Source: Lactiplantibacillus dongliensis
Lineage (GTDB): Bacteria > Bacillota > Bacilli > Lactobacillales > Lactobacillaceae
Direction: 5' to 3'
Length of the DNA stretch: 34,901 nt
NCBI RefSeq assembly: GCF_005405105.1
Contig: NZ_BJDK01000036.1
Span: forward strand, 1-34,901
Position 1 is the stretch's first letter, and every line of letters begins with the position of its first letter. The notes under the pieces were generated by a model. It searched no databases. It was given only the letters and a program-made list of their open reading frames with translations, and was not told where the DNA came from. Below are positions 1 to 7,024 of this stretch, in pieces. Position numbers and translations under genes: made by a program.

Positions 1-96
1 AAGAATTGATAGACCCTACACATTTGATTCGTCGAAACTTTGTTCAGTTTTCAAAGGTCTAAGTTCGTTCGTTGATTACCTCAACGCAACTTAATC
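1..96 (-). other. rRNA operon leader (transcribed leader, 16S expected beyond base 1)
   Basis: Read on the minus strand, this stretch lies just downstream of two strong tandem promoters and contains CTTTGAAAACTGAACAAAG (38-56), a motif typical of lactobacillus rRNA leaders and spacers and comparable to boxA-region antitermination sequences. It ends with GTGTAGGGT-type sequence close to base 1. No part of 16S rRNA is seen, so the rRNA gene itself is an inference from the leader and promoters. Confidence 0.7.
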
Positions 97-125
97 AGTT
101 TAACATTGTGACTCATAAGTGTCAA
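97..125 (-). promoter_or_regulatory. rRNA promoter P2
   Basis: On the minus strand a perfect -35 TTGACA (120-125) is followed by a 17-bp spacer and TAAACT (97-102) with an extended -10 TG one base upstream. Expected start is the G near 90, the first base of GTTGCGTTGAGG. The -35, the spacer length and the first 20 transcribed bases copy P1. Confidence 0.8.
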
Positions 126-185
126 CAACTTTTTTAAATCAACTTAATCAAGCAACGCGTTGATTGCCTCAACGCAACGTTTACA

Positions 186-214
186 AGAATAACAAACTGA
201 TTAATAACTGTCAA
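186..214 (-). promoter_or_regulatory. rRNA promoter P1
   Basis: On the minus strand -35 TTGACA (209-214), a 17-bp spacer and TATTCT (186-191) with an extended -10 TG. The region upstream (215-260) is AT-rich, as expected of an UP element. It lies about 89 bp upstream of P2, the classical Firmicutes rrn P1-P2 distance. Confidence 0.8.
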
Positions 215-323
215 CAACTTTTTGAAAGAAATTGAATATTTATACAATCTGCATTTATCATTCAAACATTGCCTATGCCGTGTGGTTTAGCTATTTCGTA
301 GCTCTCTCGCAGCGACAAGTAAT

Positions 324-352
324 ATCTTATCAAGAATTACTATGCAGGTCAA
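324..352 (-). promoter_or_regulatory. Additional upstream promoter
   Basis: On the minus strand TTGACC (347-352), a 17-bp spacer and TAAGAT (324-329) preceded by TG (extended -10). It points toward the rRNA leader. Just downstream the transcript could fold a small AGCTA/TAGCT hairpin (about 286-302). It may be an additional rrn promoter, or it may make a short separate RNA. Confidence 0.5.
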
Positions 353-366
353 GCTTTTATTTAAAA

Positions 367-747
367 TTATTTTGATAATTGTTCAAATAAGGGCTGCGTA
401 TTCACATGAACACTCTCAAACAACTGATGTAACTGGCTTCCAGCAACAAACTGCAAACCTTGTTTTGCAAATAAAGCCCGAACATGATCATTAATCGTCA
501 AATTATTAAAGACAAACAGGACCACCTTCTCATCACCGAGTTCAGCAATGACCGAATCAAACAAACGCAATTGGTCAACATCTAGCCCGACATCCGCACG
601 TAGCTTACTTAAAACTGAGCCTAAAGGTGTTTGACCAGCAACTACTGGAAAATTATAAAACGAATAGTGTGAATCTTGCCGTTGAACTAAGAAGCTAGTG
701 CCAGTTGTATCAACACTCATAATCGTACTTGCAACTTGTTTCTTCAT
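367..747 (-). CDS. Nudix-like hypothetical protein lacking the catalytic box
   Basis: A 126-residue protein of unknown function. The stretch around residues 40-75 (LSKLRADVGL, then an aromatic-rich strand) resembles the helix and following strand of Nudix hydrolases, but the glutamates of the GX5EX7REUXEEXGU box are absent. If the fold is right the protein is probably not a typical pyrophosphohydrolase. Its ATG shares one base with the TAA of the S1-domain gene upstream (TAATG), which implies translational coupling. No strong terminator follows it; the rRNA promoters begin within about 15 bases of its end. The Nudix link is inference from pattern only. Confidence 0.75.
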   Translation of the reverse strand: MKKQVASTIMSVDTTGTSFLVQRQDSHYSFYNFPVVAGQTPLGSVLSKLRADVGLDVDQLRLFDSVIAELGDEKVVLFVFNNLTINDHVRALFAKQGLQFVAGSQLHQLFESVHVNTQPLFEQLSK

Positions 748-1148
748 TAATGGGCGCCTTCCTTTAAGTGATTCAGTGAATCTTCAATCCAACCGTCCAA
801 GTGAGCAGCGATCGGATCGAAACCAGCATGGACATGTCGATTGGTCCAAAAGTGCTTGTGCCGGAAAGTCTTATAGATTTCCAAATCGCTATTCGTCGGT
901 TGAGGCTGATGTTCAACACAGCGCAGTGACAAACTGATCTTACCGGTATACTCATCAATATCTAAAACGACCACATCGACCGCCTGACCAACCTTCAGAT
1001 AATCGGTAATACTTTTAACATAGCCCTCGTGGCATTCTGAAATATGAATCAAGCCTTGATGCTCAGCATCTAAGGTCACAAACGCCCCATAAGGTTGAAT
1101 ACCCGTTACGCGACCATGTACCCGCATGCCAATTCGATAATCACTCAT
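747..1148 (-). CDS. S1-domain RNA-binding protein (CvfD/YugI/GSP13 family)
   Basis: A single S1 RNA-binding domain fills residues 4-75 (GMRVHGRVTGIQPYGAFV, then GLIHISE and IDEYTGKISLSLR), followed by a basic, histidine-rich tail. The family (B. subtilis YugI/GSP13, pneumococcal CvfD) associates with ribosomes or acts as a post-transcriptional regulator. An open GTG lies 15 bases upstream, but that GTG is part of the ribosome site AAGTGAGG, so the ATG at 1148 is chosen (133 aa, 9-base spacing). It is translationally coupled to the Nudix-like gene. The promoter at 1204-1233 drives the pair. Confidence 0.88.
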   Translation of the reverse strand: MSDYRIGMRVHGRVTGIQPYGAFVTLDAEHQGLIHISECHEGYVKSITDYLKVGQAVDVVVLDIDEYTGKISLSLRCVEHQPQPTNSDLEIYKTFRHKHFWTNRHVHAGFDPIAAHLDGWIEDSLNHLKEGAH

Positions 1149-1203
1149 ACATAAACGCCTCACTTAATATTTTTTATTTCTATACTAAACTGCAATCCTA
1201 AAT

Positions 1204-1233
1204 ATTATAACCTGAAAACCGTTGAATTCACAA
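1204..1233 (-). promoter_or_regulatory. Promoter of the S1-domain gene
   Basis: On the minus strand TTGTGA (1228-1233), an 18-bp spacer and a consensus TATAAT (1204-1209), about 55 bases before the ATG at 1148. Confidence 0.6.
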
Positions 1234-1242
1234 CGATGGTAC

Positions 1243-1271
1243 TAAAAAAGCAACTACCTTTAAGCAGTTGC
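1243..1271 (-). terminator. Rho-independent terminator of the cyclophilin gene
   Basis: On the minus strand GCAACT and AGTTGC (6 bp) enclose a short loop and are followed by TTTTTT (1244-1249). It isolates the cyclophilin gene from the S1-domain promoter just beyond. Confidence 0.8.
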
Positions 1272-1286
1272 CCCTTAGATTGAACT

Positions 1287-1871
1287 TTAGTCTGTGATCG
1301 TAATGGTTTCGATGACCACATCTTTAACTGGCTTATCTTGCATCCCCGTCTTCACGGTCGCAATCGTATCCACAATATCCATCCCATCGCTAACGGCACC
1401 AAAAACAGTATGCCGGAAGTCTAACCAAGGTGTTCCACCTTGACCGTAAGCCGTCACAATCTCTTCTGGATAACCAGCTTGCGTCATCTGGTCCGCCATG
1501 CCATCTTGTAGATGATGGTTTTGGACGATAAAGAATTGACTGCCATTAGTGTTTGGACCAGCATTGGCCATTGACAAGGCTCCGCGAATGTTAAAGACTT
1601 CTGGCGAGAATTCATCTTCAAACTGATTTCCCCATAGACTTTCACCACCAGCGCCAGTCCCAGTAGGATCACCGCCTTGAATCATGAAATCTGGAATAAT
1701 ACGATGGAAGATAATGCCATCGTAGTACCCTTTTTTCGCTAAACCGACAAAGTTTTCAACACTCTTAGGGGCTTGTTCTGGAAACAATTGTACCTGAATG
1801 TCACCGTAGTTAGTTTTAATCGTTGCTTTGGGTCCCTTGACTTGGGACAAATCTAATTGTGGGTATGCCAC
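1287..1871 (-). CDS. ppiB: Peptidyl-prolyl cis-trans isomerase, cyclophilin type
   Basis: A 194-residue cytoplasmic cyclophilin without a signal peptide. It catalyses cis-trans isomerisation of X-Pro bonds. The catalytic signature [14 protein letters not shown] lies at about residues 55-68 and the ligand-binding stretch [18 protein letters not shown] at about 98-115. The start is GTG: ATGs further in would remove the first strand, and AAGGTG sits five bases before this GTG. The gene is monocistronic, ends at a clear terminator and is divergent from the DedA gene. Length is normal for the short cytoplasmic cyclophilins of lactobacilli. Confidence 0.95.
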   Translation of the reverse strand: MAYPQLDLSQVKGPKATIKTNYGDIQVQLFPEQAPKSVENFVGLAKKGYYDGIIFHRIIPDFMIQGGDPTGTGAGGESLWGNQFEDEFSPEVFNIRGALSMANAGPNTNGSQFFIVQNHHLQDGMADQMTQAGYPEEIVTAYGQGGTPWLDFRHTVFGAVSDGMDIVDTIATVKTGMQDKPVKDVVIETITITD

Positions 1872-2003
1872 AAGATCACCTTTTTCTTCATAGAATATCT
1901 CGATAATACAAGAGAATCCGGGGAATTACTAGTAAAACTCTCTTAATCCTAATAATTCGGTTGCGATTCATCACGGGTCATAGTATTCCGAGGCATTATC
2001 TGG

Positions 2004-2009
2004 TATGCT
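2004..2009 (+). promoter_or_regulatory. Extended -10 promoter of the DedA gene
   Basis: TGG followed by TATGCT (2004-2009) gives an extended -10; no good -35 is seen at 17 bp. The element sits inside a short inverted repeat ATCTG...CAGAT (1998-2017). The ATG follows at 2049. Confidence 0.4.
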
Positions 2010-2048
2010 GTATCAGATAAAAAAGTTAAACATTATTTGGAGGTAACC

Positions 2049-2702
2049 ATGAGTTTTCTAGTTGATTTCGTACTACACATTGATCAACATCTGGTCACCA
2101 TCGTTAACAGCTTCGGCATCTGGACTTACTTAATCCTCTTTGCCATTATCTTCATTGAAACTGGCGCGGTGATCTTGCCCTTTCTGCCAGGGGATTCCTT
2201 ATTATTTGCAGCCTGTGCTCTAGCTGCCAACCCCACCTATGGCTTACACATTTGGTCATTTGTCGGCTTATTCTTAATCGCCGCCTTGGCTGGTGATTCG
2301 CTAAACTTCCTAATCGGTCATTCGCTGGGCGAAGCGCTCACGCGGACTTCGTGGTTTGGGAAGCTGATTAATCAAAAACAACTGGCTAAATCTGAAAAGT
2401 TCTTCGACAAACACGGTGGCATCACCGTCACGATTGCCCGTTTTATGCCAATCATCCGGACTTTCGTGCCTTTTGTAGCTGCCAGCAGTCGAATGCAATA
2501 TCGCCAATTCATTCGCTATAACGTCATCGGCTGTGTGCTCTGGGTCGTTTTGTGTTGCGGGGGCGGTTACTTCTTCGGGAACATTCCGTTCGTCAAAGCC
2601 CACTTCTCATTAGTCGTCATTGGCATTATCGTGATTTCCTTAATTCCAGCCATTGTTTCCGCTCTAAAAGCCCGCTTCAGTCATACACCTGAAGAAGACT
2701 AG
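2049..2702 (+). CDS. DedA family membrane protein
   Basis: A 217-residue polytopic membrane protein of the DedA/SNARE-associated superfamily (VTT domain), which includes the undecaprenyl-phosphate translocase UptA and related lipid scramblases. Visible family marks are ETGAVILPFLPGDSLLF (about residues 37-53), GDSLNFLIG (about 83-91), and ARFMPIIRTFVPFVAA with the conserved Arg-Pro-x-x-Arg core (about 133-148). A TTG further upstream is open, but it belongs to the ribosome site TTGGAGG, so the ATG at 2049 is the start. It is monocistronic and convergent with the DUF1461 gene, sharing a bidirectional terminator. Confidence 0.93.
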   Translation: MSFLVDFVLHIDQHLVTIVNSFGIWTYLILFAIIFIETGAVILPFLPGDSLLFAACALAANPTYGLHIWSFVGLFLIAALAGDSLNFLIGHSLGEALTRTSWFGKLINQKQLAKSEKFFDKHGGITVTIARFMPIIRTFVPFVAASSRMQYRQFIRYNVIGCVLWVVLCCGGGYFFGNIPFVKAHFSLVVIGIIVISLIPAIVSALKARFSHTPEED

Positions 2703-2707
2703 CCCTC

Positions 2708-2746
2708 AAAAAAAGACCACCGACAAGTTGTCAGTGGTCTTTTTTT
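2708..2746. terminator. Bidirectional terminator between dedA and the DUF1461 gene
   Basis: Runs of A and T flank the stem GACCACCGACAA / TTGTCAGTGGTC (one mismatch), giving a U-tract in either direction for the convergent genes. Confidence 0.9.
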
Positions 2747-2748
2747 GA

Positions 2749-3387
2749 CTATAAAGCTTGTAGTGCTCGTTTTCCAATTGATAGATAATAGGCAAATGTC
2801 CACTCCATAATCACAATCGCTAACACAAAGCACTGCATAAAAAACGTATCTGGTAACACGAGGATGATGCGATCGTATAACGGATCAAACAACCAGTCCG
2901 CGTTACGGAACAACACGCGATGAAAGAAGACGAAAAATTGATCAAAATTGACCGCCATAATCGCTGCGACAATGGGTGGTACCCATAGCGCCGTCTGCAT
3001 CGGCAACACAAAGCGCCAAAGTTGCTGGCGCCGTTTAAGCTGCTGAAAAAAGAGATAGGTGGTCACACTAGTGATGATAAAAACCACAATATCTAACATA
3101 AAGAGGTTCTTGACGTCTGCAAAATGAATCAACGCACTCGTCGAATCCGTAAAATCACGCATTTTGAGTGACCGCACCCACGGAAAGTTCAAATAGGCCA
3201 ACAACTGAAAGTAATTGGTCATCAACCGACCAGTCGACAAATTGACAATGGCCCCTAAATGTTGGAACTGCGCATTCAGCCAATACAGCCAGGTTGCATT
3301 AATCGTTAATATGATGGTGCCGCTCAATACCCATAGATATAGGCCTAGCCATAACAGCCAGTCACGACATTTATTTATCCACGCCAT
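2749..3387 (-). CDS. TIGR01906/DUF1461 family integral membrane protein
   Basis: About 212 residues with four or five hydrophobic segments (about residues 6-30, 92-112, 125-145 and 185-205). Between the later segments is the family's characteristic FHRVLFRNADWLFDP...IILVLPDTFF block. Function is unknown; the family is common next to NagD-type HAD phosphatases in lactobacilli, as here. The ATG at 3387 is preferred over one at 3405, which has no ribosome site; a weak GGGA lies 8 bases before 3387. Either choice overlaps the 3' end of the HAD gene (17 or 35 bases), so the two are probably coupled. It is the last gene of the yunD-yutD-HAD operon. Confidence 0.85.
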   Translation of the reverse strand: MAWINKCRDWLLWLGLYLWVLSGTIILTINATWLYWLNAQFQHLGAIVNLSTGRLMTNYFQLLAYLNFPWVRSLKMRDFTDSTSALIHFADVKNLFMLDIVVFIITSVTTYLFFQQLKRRQQLWRFVLPMQTALWVPPIVAAIMAVNFDQFFVFFHRVLFRNADWLFDPLYDRIILVLPDTFFMQCFVLAIVIMEWTFAYYLSIGKRALQAL

Positions 3388-4162
3388 TTTCCAAGTCCCA
3401 GTCATCTAATGAGTTGATCTCATTAGTTGGTTTGATTTGCTGCTGTGCCACTAGTTCTGGCGTCGACACCCCGGTATAAACGAGCAACGAATCCATCTCA
3501 AAGTTGATGGCCGCCGAAATGTCCGTCATATAGTTGTCGCCGACCATCACGCAATCACGCTTATCGAGCCCAATGCGTTCGATCGCCTTTTGCATAATAA
3601 TTGTTTCTGGCTTACCGACATAGGTCGCTCGTTGTTGGGTCGCCCGTTCGACCATTGCAATTACCGAACCGGCCCCTGGCACTAAGCCGCGTTCATTGGG
3701 CAGATTAGTGTCAGCGTTAGTCCCGATGAATTTAGCACCGCGTTTAATCGCTAACGTTGCTAACTCAAACTTATGGTAAGTCGCATCATAGTCTAAACCG
3801 ACGATGACAAAACGCGGGTCCTTTTCATTAAAGTGGAACCCCTTCGCTAACATCGCCCCTTTTAGGCCCAATTCGCCAATGACATACATGGATTTGTCAC
3901 CGTCACCAGCTAATTCCGTCACATAATCAGCCGTTGCTAGTGCGGCCGTATAGACGTTATCCGGGCTGACATGGATATCATGGTTGTCAGCCAAATTAGC
4001 CGCCACATCTTCTGGAGACTTCGTCGTGTTATTCGTGACTAACAAGAAGTCCGTCTGGGTTGCTTGCAGCCGTTCGATAAACCGCTTGGCAGCCGGAATT
4101 CGTTCACGACCACGGTAGACCGTCCCATCTAAATCAATTAAATATCCCTTATACTTACTCAA
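3371..4162 (-). CDS. HAD hydrolase, subfamily IIA, NagD/YutF-like (TIGR01457)
   Basis: A 263-residue haloacid-dehalogenase-type sugar or nucleotide phosphatase. The motifs are in order: DLDGTVYRG (residues 10-18, nucleophile Asp10), LVTNNTTKSPE (about 41-51), a GKPETI block (about 178-183) and GDNYMTDI (about 203-210). The physiological substrate is unknown. The start is TTG, chosen because AGAGAGGA lies 9 bases upstream and the DLDGT motif follows at the usual distance. It sits between yutD (15-base gap) and the DUF1461 gene (overlap). B. subtilis has a similar yutD-yutF neighbourhood. Confidence 0.92.
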   Translation of the reverse strand: MSKYKGYLIDLDGTVYRGRERIPAAKRFIERLQATQTDFLLVTNNTTKSPEDVAANLADNHDIHVSPDNVYTAALATADYVTELAGDGDKSMYVIGELGLKGAMLAKGFHFNEKDPRFVIVGLDYDATYHKFELATLAIKRGAKFIGTNADTNLPNERGLVPGAGSVIAMVERATQQRATYVGKPETIIMQKAIERIGLDKRDCVMVGDNYMTDISAAINFEMDSLLVYTGVSTPELVAQQQIKPTNEINSLDDWDLENGVDK

Positions 4163-4177
4163 ACTAAAAAATCCTCT

Positions 4178-4810
4178 CTACTTCTGTCGAATTGTAAAAT
4201 GCCGCTTCCCGCTCGTTTGCTTCGTCGTCTTCGCCTGGTTACCGCTATTAGCTTTAACCTTAGCTGGACGCCGCTGCTTTTCAGTAAACGGTGCGGCCTT
4301 TTGCTTCGTTGTAAAGGACTTATGGTTCCCTCTACGCCGTTGTTTGCTGCGACTGCTACTTCGATTGCTACGGCCACGCGACGTCTGATTGTCGCGTTTA
4401 TTTGTGCGATGCTCATCTTTACGTGGATGACTCGTTCGTTTCGGCTTAATCACCCGTTCATTCTTTAAAATAAAGTAGGCACAGCCAAAGTTACAGTATT
4501 CATAGAGATAGTCTTGCACACTGCCAATGGTCTGAGACCGCTGAACATCCTTGGTCTCATCTTTAAAGAAGCCCTTTAACCGTAACTGTTCAAATCCCCA
4601 GTCGCCCACAATATAATCGTATTTGTTTAAAACGGGACTAAACCGTTCAACAAATTTGTCCAAATCAAACCCATCCCGGTACTCAAACACGATTTCAAAT
4701 GGGTGTTTGTTCACTTCGATATGGGTACGGTCGGTCCGCAAACCGTGATAGAGATTTTGTCGGCGTTCTGCTTGCTGTTCAGCAAGTTCGTTAATATGAT
4801 CGCGGTTCAA
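4178..4810 (-). CDS. YutD family protein with a long basic tail
   Basis: Residues 1 to about 115 match the YutD/DUF1027 domain (HPFEIVFEYRDGFD, YDYIVGDWGFEQLRLKGFF, and YCNFGCAYFILKNE with two cysteines). The remaining 90 or so residues form a low-complexity tail rich in Arg, Lys, Ser, Thr and Gln. Function is unknown; the tail looks suited to nucleic-acid binding, which is inference. The start is TTG with AAAGGTGG 7 bases before it. The gene is 21 bases downstream of the YunD-like gene and 15 bases upstream of the HAD gene, in one operon. Overlapping ORFs in other frames here are by-products of the repetitive basic codons. Confidence 0.85.
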   Translation of the reverse strand: MNRDHINELAEQQAERRQNLYHGLRTDRTHIEVNKHPFEIVFEYRDGFDLDKFVERFSPVLNKYDYIVGDWGFEQLRLKGFFKDETKDVQRSQTIGSVQDYLYEYCNFGCAYFILKNERVIKPKRTSHPRKDEHRTNKRDNQTSRGRSNRSSSRSKQRRRGNHKSFTTKQKAAPFTEKQRRPAKVKANSGNQAKTTKQTSGKRHFTIRQK

Positions 4811-4831
4811 ACCGACACCACCTTTCTTTGT

Positions 4832-6217
4832 TTATGATAACGGCCATTTTTTAGCGAGGTAATCCCCCACGACCGTTCTTAAAAATGCACTAAATAGAAT
4901 ATCCGTCTGACCACCAATCGTTAAGGTTGGGAAGAACGGAATAAATAAATGATGATCCAATAAAGCGATCTGATACGTGGCCTGCTCATCAACTGGTTGA
5001 CCTAAAACCGTCAACGTTTTATCAGTTGCGTCCCAGACTAGCCCTTGATATTGGATATAGCCAAAGACCTGGCCGCGAAAGCCCATCCCGTGTAACTGGA
5101 ACTTATTCAAAAACGGCCGCGCTAGCTCCATCTCATAGACTAAGCGCCACAAGTCTTGCCCACTTAGAGTCACTCGAATGACGTGCATCGCGTGTGGTAA
5201 CATCGTATGCAAATCATTCAAATTAACCGGACCCTTTGGTAAGTCCCGCATGAACAGGCCACCATTCAACATGCCAAGTTCCGTCCCCGCATAGTCGGTA
5301 ATCGCCCGGAGTCCTAACGCAGTCAATTCACTACGATGGTGCCAATGCGGCGTCAGTTGCTTGGGCACCCGCGCGACGACTTGCTGAGCCAATAGTTGTT
5401 CGCCTTCCGCTTGCCAACGCTGAATCTCCGCTGCATCCGTTGTTTCTTCAGGCAACGTATCGGTCGTCACTGTTTGGGCTTGAGCCGTGGTCACATGATG
5501 TTGGTCGCCAATCGTCAAATTGATTTGACCAACATGTTCCCCAAACTTCCCCGCTGCTGCCACTAAGACGCCATGGTCATTTTCCCCATTCACTAATAAG
5601 TGATGGGTATGACTGCCAATAATGACATCAATCACGGGGTAGTGTTTCGCTAACCAACGATCCACATTAATCCCCAAATGTGACATCACAATCAACACAT
5701 CATATTGTCCTTTATAGTGCTGCAACAGTTGCGGTAACCGCTCTTTAACACTAGTTGGAGTCCAGCCTGCTAACGGATAGGTCAACGTAAACGGCGCAGT
5801 AAAGGCCAACAATAGAATCCGGGTGCCTGCTGGTGTCGTCACCGTTTTGGCTGGCAAGGCCCAGTCAGGCTGCGCCCCCGTCTTAACGTCCGTTAGATTG
5901 TCCAAAACAACATCAAAGTTCGCGTGCTGATACAACTGATTGAGCTCCGTTTTAGTTAAGCCTAAGCCTTCATTATTGCCGACCGTCACGGCATCGTAGC
6001 CGATCTGGTTCAGTAATTGGACGTTGGCTTGGCCCCGGGTGGCTTCGGACAACGGGTGCGCACGATCAACCGCATCGCCCAAATCCAACGTTAATACTGT
6101 CGCGCCAGCAGCTTGCTGGTTCGCTCGCTGCGCCAATAAATACCGACGAATTCGCGGCCACCGTTCAAAATGGGAATGTAAATCATTAGTATGCAAAATT
6201 GTCACACGTTCACTCAT
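4832..6217 (-). CDS. Bifunctional metallophosphatase / 5'-nucleotidase family protein (YunD-like)
   Basis: A 461-residue protein with an N-terminal calcineurin-like metallophosphoesterase domain: ILHTNDLHSHFE (residues 6-17), DLGDAVD, VGNNEG (GN[HN]E-type motif), MSHLG and GSHTHH at about residues 190-205. A 5'-nucleotidase C-terminal domain follows (about 280-430). The family hydrolyses nucleoside phosphates or cyclic nucleotides. No signal peptide or LPxTG is visible, so it is probably cytoplasmic like B. subtilis YunD. A TTG 15 bases upstream is in frame but overlaps the ribosome site TTGAGGGG, so the ATG at 6217 is used. First gene of the yunD-yutD-HAD-DUF1461 operon. Confidence 0.92.
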   Translation of the reverse strand: MSERVTILHTNDLHSHFERWPRIRRYLLAQRANQQAAGATVLTLDLGDAVDRAHPLSEATRGQANVQLLNQIGYDAVTVGNNEGLGLTKTELNQLYQHANFDVVLDNLTDVKTGAQPDWALPAKTVTTPAGTRILLLAFTAPFTLTYPLAGWTPTSVKERLPQLLQHYKGQYDVLIVMSHLGINVDRWLAKHYPVIDVIIGSHTHHLLVNGENDHGVLVAAAGKFGEHVGQINLTIGDQHHVTTAQAQTVTTDTLPEETTDAAEIQRWQAEGEQLLAQQVVARVPKQLTPHWHHRSELTALGLRAITDYAGTELGMLNGGLFMRDLPKGPVNLNDLHTMLPHAMHVIRVTLSGQDLWRLVYEMELARPFLNKFQLHGMGFRGQVFGYIQYQGLVWDATDKTLTVLGQPVDEQATYQIALLDHHLFIPFFPTLTIGGQTDILFSAFLRTVVGDYLAKKWPLS

Positions 6218-6247
6218 GCCGTCGCCCCTCAATAATTATCTTCGTTA

Positions 6248-6276
6248 ATCCTAAAGCATTCCACGAAACCGGTCAA
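6248..6276 (-). promoter_or_regulatory. Promoter of the yunD-yutD operon
   Basis: On the minus strand TTGACC (6271-6276), a 17-bp spacer and TAGGAT (6248-6253), about 30 bases before the ATG at 6217. Confidence 0.6.
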
Positions 6277-6284
6277 GCACACCC

Positions 6285-6893
6285 CTACTGCCGCTTAGCG
6301 AAATCGTCCGCCTTACCTTGAACCATCTGCTCAATCTCTGCCAACGAAAACGGCGCCCCAAATGGCACGGGATGATCTAAGTAAGCTGTCTCTGGCGTAT
6401 CAACACCGACATTCAAATTTTCCTTGATATTCACCGCATAATGATGGATATGGCCATGCAAATTAATGATCTGCTTGACGATCCCCATCATCATCGGGTA
6501 ATGCGTCATATAATACTGACGATGATCGTACTTGATCAACACCCCAACATCGTGGAACTCAAACTTCGGGTGGCCATTCAATTGCGGATCATGGGCCGCT
6601 AAATATTTGAAAAAGGCCCGTGAATCATGATTGCCCTTAATAAACACAATTTTACCATGTAATTGGCATAAAATTGCACAAACCTGTTGATTAGATAATT
6701 GCGCCGGATGTGTAAAGTATAAGGCCACGTCACCCAGGTGATAGACGGTGTCGTGATCGGTCACGCGCGCATTCCAATGATCAATAATCGTTTGATTCAT
6801 CGTTTCAACGTCCGGGAACGGCCGCGGCGCAAAGTCGTTCATCCCCAATAAATCTTTATGATAAAAATGTGTATCTGAAGTAAAATATTGCAT
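6285..6893 (-). CDS. Calcineurin-like metallophosphoesterase
   Basis: A 202-residue single-domain phosphoesterase. Metal-binding motifs are visible in order: SDTHFYH (residues 5-11), HLGDVAL, KGNHDS, MTHYPMM and HGHIHH. Such small stand-alone enzymes act on phosphodiesters, but the substrate is not predictable. The ATG at 6893 is chosen because GAGGGA lies 4-5 bases before it; the longer reading frame would start inside that ribosome site. The gene lies 67 bases upstream of the YunD-like gene, which has its own promoter, so it is probably a separate unit with possible read-through. Confidence 0.9.
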   Translation of the reverse strand: MQYFTSDTHFYHKDLLGMNDFAPRPFPDVETMNQTIIDHWNARVTDHDTVYHLGDVALYFTHPAQLSNQQVCAILCQLHGKIVFIKGNHDSRAFFKYLAAHDPQLNGHPKFEFHDVGVLIKYDHRQYYMTHYPMMMGIVKQIINLHGHIHHYAVNIKENLNVGVDTPETAYLDHPVPFGAPFSLAEIEQMVQGKADDFAKRQ

Positions 6894-6984
6894 AATGTCC
6901 CTCATTTTAAACTAAATTCAAATCAACTTTAATTGTACCGCTTAGCCCCCTAAAAGGCACTGCTGCGGTTCAGCTTGCTCAAAT

Positions 6985-7016
6985 AAAAAAGCCGATCGCC
7001 AACTGGCAAACCGACT
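6985..7016 (-). terminator. Rho-independent terminator of the amino-acid permease
   Basis: On the minus strand AGTCGGTT pairs with GATCGGCT (with GU pairs) around an inner GCC/GGC stem with loop AGTT, followed by TTTTTT. Confidence 0.7.
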
Positions 7017-7024
7017 GTTAAGAC

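Larger units (their letters stand above)
71..222 (-). repeat. 88-89-bp duplication carrying the two rRNA promoters
   Basis: Bases 71-90 and 159-178 are identical at 19 of 20 positions, and GTCAACAACTTTTT recurs at 121 and 210. The repeat covers the -35 element and the initial transcribed region of P2 and P1, so the promoters appear to have arisen by tandem duplication. Confidence 0.75.

Noticed and set aside
1-366. tRNA or rRNA gene in the left end
   Set aside because: No cloverleaf and no conserved 16S sequence is present; only leader motifs and promoters are seen.
4159-4468. Additional ORFs overlapping the yutD tail on both strands
   Set aside because: They arise from the repetitive basic codons; YutD itself has a better start, ribosome site and domain match.
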